From Oscillospiraceae bacterium UBA6409 (lineage in GTDB: Bacteria; Bacillota; Clostridia; Oscillospirales; Oscillospiraceae): a stretch of 7,044 nt of DNA. This document shows, piece after piece, positions 1 through 5,692 of this stretch; position 1 is the stretch's first letter; every line of letters begins with the position of its first letter. The notes beneath the pieces are model-generated. The model saw only the letters and a list, made by a program, of their open reading frames with translations, made no database searches and was not told where the DNA came from. Location: assembly GCA_002438575.1 (NCBI GenBank), contig DJPP01000124.1:1-7044 (forward strand). The letters run 5' to 3'. The translations under genes were made by a program, and so were the position numbers.

Positions 1-263
1 CCCTCCGTGTCCTCCGCCAGATAGAAGACCAGCTTGCGCCCGTCGCCCAGCGTCACCCGATAGGCCCAGGTGGTCATGTACTGCACGTCGATGTAGTTGT
101 AGTCGCCCAGATAGATCTCGTCCCCGATGGGCACGGCCTCCGCTGCTGCGCTGTCCCGCTGCGCCAGCAGCCCCAGCACGATACACCCCGCCGTCAGCAG
201 GGCCAGTATGCCGCCCACGATCCACCAGGCAGGGGAGTGTCTTACGTATCGGCGCATTTCCAT
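1..263 (-). CDS. Membrane-anchored protein of unknown function, 5' part only
   Basis: The reading frame runs off the left edge of the window; 87 residues are visible. The start ATG at 263 is preceded by a GGAGGGG ribosome site (270-276) with a 6-base gap, which favours it over the in-frame ATG two codons later. Residues 3-9 are basic (RRYVRH) and are followed by one hydrophobic segment at about 12-34 (WWIVGGILALL onward). The rest, from about residue 35, is polar and rich in Tyr and Asp, for example YLGDYNYIDV. This predicts a type II, N-in single-pass protein with an extracytoplasmic domain. The TAGC at 24-27 matches a loose lipobox, but the hydrophobic run continues past the Cys, so a plain membrane anchor is more likely. 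I do not recognise the family. The gene has its own promoter and lies beyond the terminator of the kinase upstream, so it is a separate unit. Confidence 0.75.
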   Translation of the reverse strand, partial: MEMRRYVRHSPAWWIVGGILALLTAGCIVLGLLAQRDSAAAEAVPIGDEIYLGDYNYIDVQYMTTWAYRVTLGDGRKLVFYLAEDTE

Positions 264-286
264 ATTTTGCCCCTCCAAATTTTTTG

Positions 287-306
287 TGGTACGACATATT
301 GTACCA
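287..306. promoter_or_regulatory. Candidate operator, TGGTAC-N8-GTACCA
   Basis: A perfect 6-base inverted repeat with an 8-base spacer (287-292 and 301-306). It overlaps the -10 box and predicted transcription start of the gene at 1-263, where a dimeric repressor would block RNA polymerase. The binding protein is unknown, and the -10 box itself contributes part of one half-site, so some of the symmetry may be coincidental. Confidence 0.4.
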
Positions 307-326
307 TATATTGTCGGAATGTGCAA
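298..326 (-). promoter_or_regulatory. Sigma-A promoter of the gene at 1-263
   Basis: Read on the minus strand: -35 TTGCAC (326-321), 17-base spacer, -10 TACAAT (303-298), preceded by TGG that forms an extended -10. Start of transcription is expected near 291, about 28 bases before the start codon. The surrounding DNA is AT-rich within a GC-rich region. Confidence 0.75.
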
Positions 327-348
327 TATTATTCCCCATAAACGGCAT

Positions 349-386
349 AAAAAGCGCACCCCGGGTCTGACCCAAGGTGCGTTTTT
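349..386 (-). terminator. Bidirectional hairpin terminator after the ROK kinase
   Basis: Arms CGCACC (355-360) and GGTGCG (376-381) are flanked by complementary A and T runs on the two sides. An inner GGGT/ACCC stem closes the hairpin. On the minus strand the stem ends in CTTTTT just 3 bases or more beyond the kinase stop codon, as expected for intrinsic termination. The plus-strand reading also ends in TTTTT, so it could stop transcription both ways. Confidence 0.85.
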
Positions 387-388
387 AC

Positions 389-1318
389 TCACAGTGCCGC
401 TGCGCCGATGATGCCCGCCTCATTGCCCAGCCGGGCACATTCAATGACCGGCGGTGTCCGGTCGTGCCCGCCGAAGCAGTTGGCCGCCACATACGCCCGT
501 ATGGGGGCCAGCAGTCTCTCGCCCTGGCGGCTGATGCCGCCGCCGATGAGCACCTTTTCCGGCCCCAGAATGTTCACCAGGTCCGTGATGCCCGCCGCCA
601 CGTACACGCAGTAGCGGTCCACCACAGCCTGTGCCGCCGCGTCTCCGGCGGCCGCCGCGTCAAATACGTCCTTACCGGTCAGCCCCTCACCGTATCCGGC
701 CAGCAGGGACTCCGGCTGCGCCGCGGCCGCCCGCTTTCCCTGCCGTATCAGCGCTGTGGCGGAGGCATACGCCTCCCAGCAGCCCTTCCGTCCGCAGGTG
801 CAGTCCTCGCCGTCCAGCACCAGCACGGTGTGGCCCACCTCCGCGCCGGTGCCGCCAACGCCCTCCAGCAGCCGGCCGTCGGCCACGATGCCGCCGCCTA
901 CGCCGGTGCCCAGGGTGATGAGTATCATGTTCCGGCAGCCCACAGCCCCGCCGGCCACCGTCTCTGCCAGCGCAGCGCAGTTGGCGTCGTTGCTCAGCCG
1001 GCAGGGAAGTCCCAGCCGCGCCGTCACCATGCTGCATACCGGCACATTGAACCAGCCCAGGTTATAGGCCCGCACCACCACGCCATTGGCGCTGTCGCAG
1101 GTCCCCGGCGAGCCGATGCCGACGGACGCGCAGTGCGCCGCCGTGATGCCGGCCTTCTCCATGGCCTTCTCCGCCGCGCGGCAGATGTCCGCGATAACGG
1201 CCTCTGCCGGGCGTTCCGCAACGGTGGGCAGGCTGACCTCCGCCACGATGTGCTGGCCCTCGTCCACCACGCCGGCGGCGATGTTGGTGCCGCCCAGATC
1301 AATGCCAATACGATACAT
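389..1318 (-). CDS. glcK: ROK-family glucokinase (ATP-dependent sugar kinase)
   Basis: 309 residues, the usual ROK kinase length. It should phosphorylate glucose, or a related hexose, to the 6-phosphate in the cytoplasm. The N-terminal phosphate-binding motif DLGGTN is at residues 7-12, the catalytic-base motif SNDAN at 109-113 (D111), the second glycine-rich loop GTGVGGG at 137-143 and the EVGH motif at 160-163. The zinc-binding motif CTCGRKGCWE supplies Cys173, Cys175 and Cys180 next to His163, the set that defines the ROK family. The start at 1318 was chosen because AAGGAGG (1325-1331) lies 6 bases upstream and the protein then begins MYRIGIDLGG; a longer frame reaching 1390 lacks such a site. 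It follows the oxidoreductase gene after 85 bases without a visible promoter, so co-transcription is likely. All catalytic residues are present. ROK kinases also include fructo-, N-acetylglucosamine and N-acetylmannosamine kinases, so the substrate is inferred. Confidence 0.85.
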   Translation of the reverse strand: MYRIGIDLGGTNIAAGVVDEGQHIVAEVSLPTVAERPAEAVIADICRAAEKAMEKAGITAAHCASVGIGSPGTCDSANGVVVRAYNLGWFNVPVCSMVTARLGLPCRLSNDANCAALAETVAGGAVGCRNMILITLGTGVGGGIVADGRLLEGVGGTGAEVGHTVLVLDGEDCTCGRKGCWEAYASATALIRQGKRAAAAQPESLLAGYGEGLTGKDVFDAAAAGDAAAQAVVDRYCVYVAAGITDLVNILGPEKVLIGGGISRQGERLLAPIRAYVAANCFGGHDRTPPVIECARLGNEAGIIGAAAL

Positions 1319-1341
1319 ATGCTGCCTCCTTGCGCTTCCTG

Positions 1342-1388
1342 TCCCCGTATCCCGGGGAAATGAACGGGGCGGGCGTATCGCCCGCCCC
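1342..1388 (-). other. Tandem GC-rich hairpins between the oxidoreductase and kinase genes
   Basis: A perfect 10-base-pair stem (1366-1375 with 1379-1388, 3-base loop) is followed on the minus strand by a smaller TCCCC/GGGGA stem (1354-1358 with 1342-1346). There is no T tract after either, so this is not a normal intrinsic terminator. It lies in the message of the presumed two-gene operon and could protect the upstream message from exonucleases or tune downstream expression. Confidence 0.55.
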
Positions 1389-1403
1389 AAGTGCGTCTCT
1401 GTC

Positions 1404-2435
1404 TCAGATATGGGTCACAAAATCGGTGTTTACCGCCACCGGCCGCGCGATGTCGGAGGACCGGATGCTGCCGAAGATGGTCCGCATGGTGGTCAGCGCC
1501 TCCTTGCCGGATACCTCCGGCTCCCGGTCGTGGACCAGCGCGTCCACGAACTCGTCGATGACGCCGGAGTTGTGGGACGTCGTCTCGAAGGCGAAGCTGG
1601 TGCGGTTGCCCTCCAGATCGTTGATGATGATGGGGGCCGACGGCTCGCTGTAGATCATCATCAGGCCCTTGGTGCCGTACAGCACCGTGGACTGGCACTC
1701 GTGGCCGTACACCGTCCAGCTGGCCGCCATGGTGCCCAGCGCGCCGCCGGACATTTTCAGGATGCACAGGGCGTTGTCGTCCACGCTGATGAGCTTGCCG
1801 CTGTCGTCCCGCTTGTTCAGGGTGACCACCTTGGCGGTGGTCTCGATGACCTTCTGCCCCAGCAGGTACTGGATCAGGTCCACCTTGTGGATGCCCATGT
1901 CGGACAGGGCGCCCATGGCCGCCTTGTTCTTGTCAAAGAACCACGTACCCTCCAGAGACCAGCCCTCGGGGCCGGAGTTGCCCAGAATGGTGCGGAAGGT
2001 GATCACATCGCCGATGATGCCGCTGTCCAGCATCTGCTTGGCCTTGCGGTGCACCGGGTCAAAACGCATATTGTGGCCCACCATCAGGTGTTTTCCGTTG
2101 CGCTCGGCGGCGGCCACCATGGACTCGCACTCCGCCAGCGTCACCGCCATGGGCTTCTCCACCAGCACGTGCTTGCCGGCGTACAGCGCTGCCGTGCAGA
2201 TCTCCGCGTGGCTGCGGTTCTCCACGCATATGGATACGGCGTCCACATTGGGGTCATCCACCAGCTCATAGAAGCTGTTGTACACCTTGCCGCCGTACTG
2301 CGCCGCCATCTCCTGCGCGCGCTCCATGTTCTTGTCGTAGAATGCGACGATCTCCGCATTGGGGTTGGCTGCATACTCAGGCAGATGGCGCACCTGTGCG
2401 ATCTTGCCGCAGCCGATAATGCCGACTCGGATCAT
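1404..2435 (-). CDS. Gfo/Idh/MocA-family NAD(P)-dependent oxidoreductase
   Basis: 343 residues, typical for this family of sugar and polyol dehydrogenases. The N-terminal Rossmann fold opens with VGIIGCGKIA (residues 4-13, GxGxxA nucleotide-binding motif). The family signature EKP is at 93-95 (HVLVEKPMAV), with Lys94 as the usual catalytic lysine. A second catalytic motif, DMGIHKVDL, is at 179-187 (Asp179, His183). The remaining C-terminal half is the alpha/beta substrate domain. The start at 2435 has AGGAGG (2446-2451) 10 bases upstream and gives MIRVGIIGCG at the N-terminus, the normal family start; the in-frame ATG at 2465 would lie upstream of that ribosome site. It is the first gene of a probable operon with the sugar kinase, so a role in converting a sugar or inositol-like compound fits, but the substrate cannot be read from the sequence. 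Family confidence is high. Confidence 0.9.
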   Translation of the reverse strand: MIRVGIIGCGKIAQVRHLPEYAANPNAEIVAFYDKNMERAQEMAAQYGGKVYNSFYELVDDPNVDAVSICVENRSHAEICTAALYAGKHVLVEKPMAVTLAECESMVAAAERNGKHLMVGHNMRFDPVHRKAKQMLDSGIIGDVITFRTILGNSGPEGWSLEGTWFFDKNKAAMGALSDMGIHKVDLIQYLLGQKVIETTAKVVTLNKRDDSGKLISVDDNALCILKMSGGALGTMAASWTVYGHECQSTVLYGTKGLMMIYSEPSAPIIINDLEGNRTSFAFETTSHNSGVIDEFVDALVHDREPEVSGKEALTTMRTIFGSIRSSDIARPVAVNTDFVTHI

Positions 2436-2506
2436 AAAAAGCGAACCTCCTCTGTCCGTCCTCAAACCGCCGGACGCCCCGCGCTCCGACGTATGTTTCT
2501 GCCCCT

Positions 2507-2535
2507 ATTGTACCAAAAGAAAGCGGGAAAGAAAA
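2507..2535 (-). promoter_or_regulatory. Extended -10 promoter of the oxidoreductase-kinase operon
   Basis: Minus strand: TGG followed by TACAAT (2512-2507), an extended -10 box. The -35 region at 17-base spacing is only TTTTCT (2535-2530), a poor match. Start of transcription is expected near 2500, leaving about 65 bases of leader. That leader includes a small GTCCG/CGGAC inverted repeat (2454-2458 and 2471-2475) just upstream of the ribosome site. Confidence 0.55.
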
Positions 2536-2539
2536 GCCT

Positions 2540-2560
2540 TTTTTGCCAACTTTGCAAAAA
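2540..2560 (-). terminator. Weak candidate terminator after the phosphopantetheinyl transferase
   Basis: Arms TTTTTGC and GCAAAAA (2540-2546 and 2554-2560) form a 7-pair stem with a 7-base loop just past the stop codon. On the minus strand it is followed by an AAGGCTTTTCTTT stretch. Most pairs are A-T, so the stem is weak and some readthrough into the downstream operon is possible. Confidence 0.35.
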
Positions 2561-2563
2561 TTT

Positions 2564-3136
2564 TCACAAAATCTGCGCCGCGATGTTGAGGGCGCAGCCC
2601 TTTTGTGCCGTATAGTCCAGCGTCACGCCTGCCGGCAGGCTGAAGCGGCTCAGCGCCAGCAGCGGCCCCTTACCCGTCAGCTTGAACAGTGCCTCCTTGG
2701 CCGTCCATATCTCCCAGAACCGCCGGCAGTCGCCGTCGTCCCCGGGCCGTATGTACGCCATCTCCTGCTCACTGCACACCCGGCGCATGAACTTCTCCTG
2801 GGCCGAGCGCACCACCTCCACGTCCACGCCTACCGGCGCGTCCGCCGTTACGCATACCGCCCACGGGCCGGAGTGGCTCACGGACACGTACACGCCGTCC
2901 TTTTCCACGCTGGGCTTGCCCAGCTCGTCCCACTGAAGCGGCACGTCCTTCTCCGCGCAGCCCATCGTCTGCGCGAGCATCCGCCGTGCCAGCAGCTCTC
3001 CGGCGATGGTGCGCTTCCGGTCGTCCTCGCCGGCGATGTCGGCCACACGCCGCCGCCGCGTCTCATCCATCATGCCCATCACGGTCTGGGCCGCGTCCTC
3101 CGTCAGCTCCCGGATGTCAAACCACTGCAATTCCAT
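2564..3136 (-). CDS. 4'-phosphopantetheinyl transferase, Sfp type
   Basis: 190 residues. The enzyme moves the phosphopantetheine arm of coenzyme A onto a serine of carrier proteins, using magnesium, in the cytoplasm. Visible motifs are VSVSHSG at 84-90 (coenzyme A contact), GVDVE at 103-107 (magnesium ligands Asp105 and Glu107) and FWEIWTAKEALFKLTGKG at 140-157 (Glu148 as third acidic ligand, with the lysines of the KEA..K motif). It is shorter than the roughly 224-residue Sfp, with a reduced C-terminal part. The start at 3136 was preferred because GGGAGG (3145-3150) lies 8 bases upstream. The in-frame ATG at 3157 would follow the predicted transcription start by only a few bases and has a weaker site. 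No peptide synthetase, polyketide synthase or carrier protein is nearby, so its partner is unknown. A fatty-acid AcpS is a different, smaller family; this is the Sfp-like two-repeat type. Confidence 0.9.
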   Translation of the reverse strand: MELQWFDIRELTEDAAQTVMGMMDETRRRRVADIAGEDDRKRTIAGELLARRMLAQTMGCAEKDVPLQWDELGKPSVEKDGVYVSVSHSGPWAVCVTADAPVGVDVEVVRSAQEKFMRRVCSEQEMAYIRPGDDGDCRRFWEIWTAKEALFKLTGKGPLLALSRFSLPAGVTLDYTAQKGCALNIAAQIL

Positions 3137-3171
3137 ATCCCGCGCCTCCCGCGTCATATTTTTCGCCCTCT

Positions 3172-3180
3172 ATTGTATCA
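3172..3180 (-). promoter_or_regulatory. Extended -10 promoter of the phosphopantetheinyl transferase
   Basis: Minus strand TGA followed by TACAAT (3177-3172). No good -35 box lies at 16-18 bases, so the extended -10 is the only support. Start of transcription near 3165 would give a leader of about 30 bases to the chosen start codon at 3136. Confidence 0.45.
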
Positions 3181-3253
3181 CATCCTGCCGCGCTGCGCTA
3201 CTGCTTTTTCGCCGCCGCAGGCTTTTCCCTGTTCTTTCCGGTACTTCCACCCC

Positions 3254-3282
3254 TTGCCCAGGGGACGCGGCGGTGGTATACT
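3254..3282 (+). promoter_or_regulatory. Sigma-A promoter of uvrC
   Basis: TTGCCC (3254-3259), 17-base spacer, TATACT (3277-3282) with an upstream TGG giving an extended -10. Expected start is near 3289, about 34 bases before the uvrC start codon. A CCCCT/AGGGG inverted repeat (3250-3254 and 3260-3264) overlaps the -35 box. I see no Gram-positive LexA box (CGAAC...GTTCG type), so SOS control is not supported by this sequence. Confidence 0.7.
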
Positions 3283-3322
3283 ATCCCCGTATCTGTAGTT
3301 TTCCATGAAAGGAGATGACGCC

Positions 3323-5137
3323 ATGACCCGTGATGAGCTCCGCGCCAAGGCCAACGACCTGCCCCTGCTGCCCGGCGTCTATCTGATGATGGACAAGACC
3401 GGCCAGGTCATCTATGTGGGCAAGGCCAAAAAACTGAAAAACCGCGTCAGCCAATACTTTCAGGACACCGCCAGCCACAACGAGAAAACGAAGATGATGG
3501 TGGCCCATGTGGACCGGTTCGACACCATTATCGTCCGGTCGGAGTTCGAGGCCCTGGTGCTGGAGAATTCCCTCATCAAGCGCCATCAGCCCCGCTACAA
3601 CATCCTGCTGAAGGATGACAAGGGCTATCCCTTCGTGCGGCTGGACAGCGGCGACTACCCCCGCTTTACCCTGGTGAACCGCACCGCCGACGACGGCGCG
3701 AAATATTACGGTCCCTTCGGCGGCCGGCACGAAACGCGCCTGGCACTGGACGCGGTATGCGCCGCCCTGCGCCTGCCCACCTGCTCCCGGCGCTTCCCCC
3801 GGGACATCGGCAAGGAGCGCCCCTGCCTGAACTTCCACATGGGCCGGTGTGACGGCTTCTGCCGCCCGGACGGCCCGGATGCGGCGGAATACCGCCGCCG
3901 CATGGCCCAGGCCACCGCCCTGTTGGAGGGTAAGCTGCGCGCCGTCACTGCCCAGCTGACGGAACGGATGACCGCCGCGGCGGAGGCCCTGGACTTCGAG
4001 ACAGCCGCCGCCCTCCGCGACCGTGTACGGGCCCTGTCCGTGCTGACCAAGGACCAGCAAGTCATCGCCGGCATCTGCGCCGACACCGACGTCTGGGGCG
4101 CGTATACCAGCCCTGCCCGGTCCGGCTGTGCCATTCTCCACATTGAAGACGGCGATCTCCTGGCCCGGCAGACCGAGGTGTTCCCCGACGCTGCCGACAG
4201 CGAGAGCGCCCTGCTTTCCGCTGTGGTGCCCCAGTACTATCTGGCCCGCCAGTCCCTGCCCCGTGAGATACTGCTTCCCGCCGCCATCGAGGACGCGGAC
4301 GCGCTCTCCGCCCTGCTGACGGAGTGCAGCGGCCACGCCGTGGCCCTCCGGGTGCCCCAGCGCGGTCAGCGCCGCGCGCTGCTGGATATTGCCCACCGCA
4401 ACGCCCGGGAGGAGGTGGAGCGCGTCACCGATGCCGCCCAGCGCGTCAGCGGGACGCTGCGCCTTTTGCAGGAGACGGCGCAGCTGCCGGCCCTGCCCCG
4501 GCGCATGGAGAGCTATGATATCTCCCACACCGGCGGCGCGGACCAGGTGGGCGGCATGGTGGTCTTTCAGGACGGCAAGCCGCTGAAGTCCGCCTACCGC
4601 CGCTTCCGTATCGAGTCCTGCGCCGGCGCCGACGACTACGGCGCCATGCGTGAGGTGCTCACCCGCCGGTTCCGGCGCTATCTGGACGGCGACGAAAAGT
4701 TCGCGCCCCTGCCGGACCTGCTGCTGATCGACGGCGGTCAGGAGCACGCCCGCGTGGCCGAGCAGGTGCTGGCAGGCTGCGGATTGGATGTGCCTGTGCT
4801 GGGCATGGTCAAGGACGACCGCCACCGCACCCGGGCCCTTATCACCGCCCGGGGCCAGGAACTGGGCATACGGCAGACGCCCGCCCTGTTCGCCCTTATC
4901 GGCACGGTGCAGGAGGAGGTCCACCGATTTGCCATCGCCTACCATCACCAGAAGCACACCCGTTCCGCCAAGCGCTCGCAGCTGGACGGCATCCCCGGCG
5001 TGGGCGAGGCGCGGAAGAAGCGGCTCCTGCAGCACTTCGGCACCGTCACCGCGGTAAAAAACGCCGCGATCGAGCAGCTCTCCGCCGTGGTGCCGGAGGC
5101 GGCCGCCCGGGCGGTATATGAGAAGTTCCACGGATAA
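3323..5137 (+). CDS. uvrC: UvrABC excision nuclease subunit C
   Basis: 604 residues, full length for UvrC. The protein joins the UvrB-DNA complex and cuts the damaged strand on both sides of the lesion in nucleotide excision repair. The GIY-YIG domain that makes the 3' cut opens the protein (PGVY 17-20, YVGKAKKLKNR 31-41, with Tyr20, Tyr31, Arg41 and Glu81). Four cysteines (154, 168, 176, 180) form the known iron-sulfur cluster site. The UvrB-binding UVR segment is at about 200-238. The RNase H-like domain that makes the 5' cut has Asp399 (SYDISHTGG), Asp438, Asp470 (LLIDGGQ) and His534. A helix-hairpin-helix DNA-binding region (LDGIPGVGEARKK) starts near 554. The start at 3323 has AGGAG (3310-3314) 8 bases upstream; an ATG at 3305 has no ribosome site. 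All catalytic residues are intact. The gene is divergent from the transferase gene and monocistronic. Confidence 0.98.
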   Translation: MTRDELRAKANDLPLLPGVYLMMDKTGQVIYVGKAKKLKNRVSQYFQDTASHNEKTKMMVAHVDRFDTIIVRSEFEALVLENSLIKRHQPRYNILLKDDKGYPFVRLDSGDYPRFTLVNRTADDGAKYYGPFGGRHETRLALDAVCAALRLPTCSRRFPRDIGKERPCLNFHMGRCDGFCRPDGPDAAEYRRRMAQATALLEGKLRAVTAQLTERMTAAAEALDFETAAALRDRVRALSVLTKDQQVIAGICADTDVWGAYTSPARSGCAILHIEDGDLLARQTEVFPDAADSESALLSAVVPQYYLARQSLPREILLPAAIEDADALSALLTECSGHAVALRVPQRGQRRALLDIAHRNAREEVERVTDAAQRVSGTLRLLQETAQLPALPRRMESYDISHTGGADQVGGMVVFQDGKPLKSAYRRFRIESCAGADDYGAMREVLTRRFRRYLDGDEKFAPLPDLLLIDGGQEHARVAEQVLAGCGLDVPVLGMVKDDRHRTRALITARGQELGIRQTPALFALIGTVQEEVHRFAIAYHHQKHTRSAKRSQLDGIPGVGEARKKRLLQHFGTVTAVKNAAIEQLSAVVPEAAARAVYEKFHG

Positions 5138-5141
5138 AAAA

Positions 5142-5167
5142 GTGCGCCCCGGCAGCGCCGGGGGCAC
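5142..5167 (+). other. GC-rich hairpin just after uvrC
   Basis: Arms GTGC-g-CCCCGGC (5142-5153) and GCCGGGGGCAC (5157-5167) pair with one bulged G and a 3-base loop. No T run follows, so on its own it is not an intrinsic terminator. It sits 4 bases past the uvrC stop and probably protects the message end ahead of the true terminator. Confidence 0.5.
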
Positions 5168-5182
5168 ATCATACGCATAAGA

Positions 5183-5211
5183 AAAGAGAGACGGCACAGC
5201 CGTCTCTCTTT
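5183..5211. terminator. Bidirectional terminator shared by uvrC and ptsH
   Basis: A perfect 13-pair stem (5183-5195 with 5199-5211), 3-base loop, AAAGAGAGACGGC pairing with its complement. On the plus strand it runs into TTTCGTTGTGTTT. On the minus strand it runs into TTTTCTT, 9 bases past the ptsH stop codon. It separates the two convergent genes. Confidence 0.85.
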
Positions 5212-5219
5212 CGTTGTGT

Positions 5220-5480
5220 TTACTCGTCCAGGTTCTCGATCAGCTCGGCCAGCGCGTCCACAGCTTCCTTCTCGTCGCTGCCGTCCGCGATCAGCGTCAC
5301 CGTGGTGTCCTTCATAATGCCCAGGCTCAGCACGCCCAGCAGGCTCTTCGCGTTGACGCGGCGTTCTTCTTTTTCTACCCAGATGCCACTTTTGAACTCG
5401 TTGGCTTTCTGAATGAAATAGGTCGCGGGTCTGGCGTGCAGACCGACCTCATTTTTCACCGTGATCTCCCGTGTATACAT
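5220..5480 (-). CDS. ptsH: HPr phosphocarrier protein
   Basis: 86 residues, the normal HPr size. HPr passes phosphate from enzyme I to the sugar-specific enzyme II of the phosphotransferase system, and in Firmicutes it also acts as a corepressor for carbon catabolite control when Ser46 is phosphorylated. The active site GLHARPA (13-19) contains His15 and Arg17, and NAKSLLGVLSLG (43-54) contains Ser46, so both phosphorylation sites are present. His15 argues against a Crh-type regulatory-only paralogue. The start at 5480 has AAGGAG (5490-5495) 9 bases upstream and places His15 at the canonical number; an upstream in-frame ATG at 5501 lies before that ribosome site. The gene stands alone, without enzyme I nearby, as in genomes with dispersed PTS genes or more than one HPr copy. 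Confidence 0.92.
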   Translation of the reverse strand: MYTREITVKNEVGLHARPATYFIQKANEFKSGIWVEKEERRVNAKSLLGVLSLGIMKDTTVTLIADGSDEKEAVDALAELIENLDE

Positions 5481-5519
5481 GAACCAGCACTCCTTACGCA
5501 CATTTTTGCTCTCGCGCCA

Positions 5520-5548
5520 GAGGGTGCAGCGCGCAGAAACTAACCCTC
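5520..5548 (-). other. Hairpin in the ptsH leader
   Basis: GAGGGT and ACCCTC arms (5543-5548 and 5520-5525) would fold at the 5' end of the ptsH message, starting about 4 bases after the predicted transcription start. The loop contains GCGCGC. It could stabilise the message or take part in regulation. No known riboswitch class is recognised in the roughly 70-base leader. Confidence 0.35.
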
Positions 5549-5558
5549 ACCATTTCCT

Positions 5559-5586
5559 ATTATACTGGATTACGGCAGGATTGCAA
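5559..5586 (-). promoter_or_regulatory. Sigma-A promoter of ptsH
   Basis: Minus strand: TTGCAA (5586-5581), 16-base spacer, perfect TATAAT (5564-5559). Expected start is near 5552, leaving about 70 bases before the ptsH start codon. Confidence 0.7.
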
Positions 5587-5660
5587 TGGGCATTGATACG
5601 AAAATCCCGCGATTTGCTCTATAATTCCCACTGCAATTTGTGAAAAATGACGTATCCTGC

Positions 5661-5682
5661 GGACAAATTCCGGTATTTGTCC
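5661..5682. repeat. 22-base near-perfect palindrome downstream of the HxlR gene
   Basis: GGACAAAT (5661-5668) and ATTTGTCC (5675-5682) flank a CCGG core, with symmetry at 20 of 22 positions. It lies 11 bases past the HxlR stop codon and could form an 8-pair hairpin in its message, but no T run follows directly. It may be a weak or factor-assisted terminator, or a protein-binding site. Confidence 0.5.
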
Positions 5683-5692
5683 AATCGGAAGC

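Noticed and set aside
183..194. Possible lipoprotein signal (TAGC) in the protein at 1-263
   Set aside because: The pattern fits loosely, but Thr is at -3 where Leu is usual, and the hydrophobic segment continues about seven residues past the Cys, so a transmembrane anchor is more likely.
377..1363. A 328-codon plus-strand frame over the ROK kinase
   Set aside because: It is the antisense shadow of a kinase with intact ROK motifs, and it begins inside the terminator hairpin.
1366..1388. Intrinsic terminator between the oxidoreductase and the kinase
   Set aside because: The stem is strong, but the minus-strand sequence after it is GTTCATTTCC with no T tract, and no new promoter follows for the kinase.
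1086..2615. A 509-codon plus-strand frame over the oxidoreductase gene
   Set aside because: It is antisense to a clear Gfo/Idh/MocA gene, has no ribosome site and shows a repetitive His, Val and Leu-rich translation without recognisable domains.
3137..3322. LexA/SOS box in front of uvrC
   Set aside because: No GAAC-N4-GTTC type Gram-positive LexA site is visible in the uvrC-transferase gap.
3281..5197. A 638-codon open frame on the minus strand across all of uvrC
   Set aside because: It is opposite a full-length UvrC with every catalytic motif. Its translation is low-complexity Gly, Ala, His, Gln and Val-rich with no family motif, typical of antisense frames in GC-rich genes.
5220..5480. 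Crh-type HPr paralogue lacking phosphotransfer
   Set aside because: His15 is present in GLHARPA, so the protein can accept phosphate from enzyme I; Crh proteins lack this histidine.
5620..5625. A plus-strand TATAAT upstream of the palindrome at 5661
   Set aside because: The nearest TTGATA lies 21 bases upstream, too far, there is no TG extension, and no plausible plus-strand gene follows.
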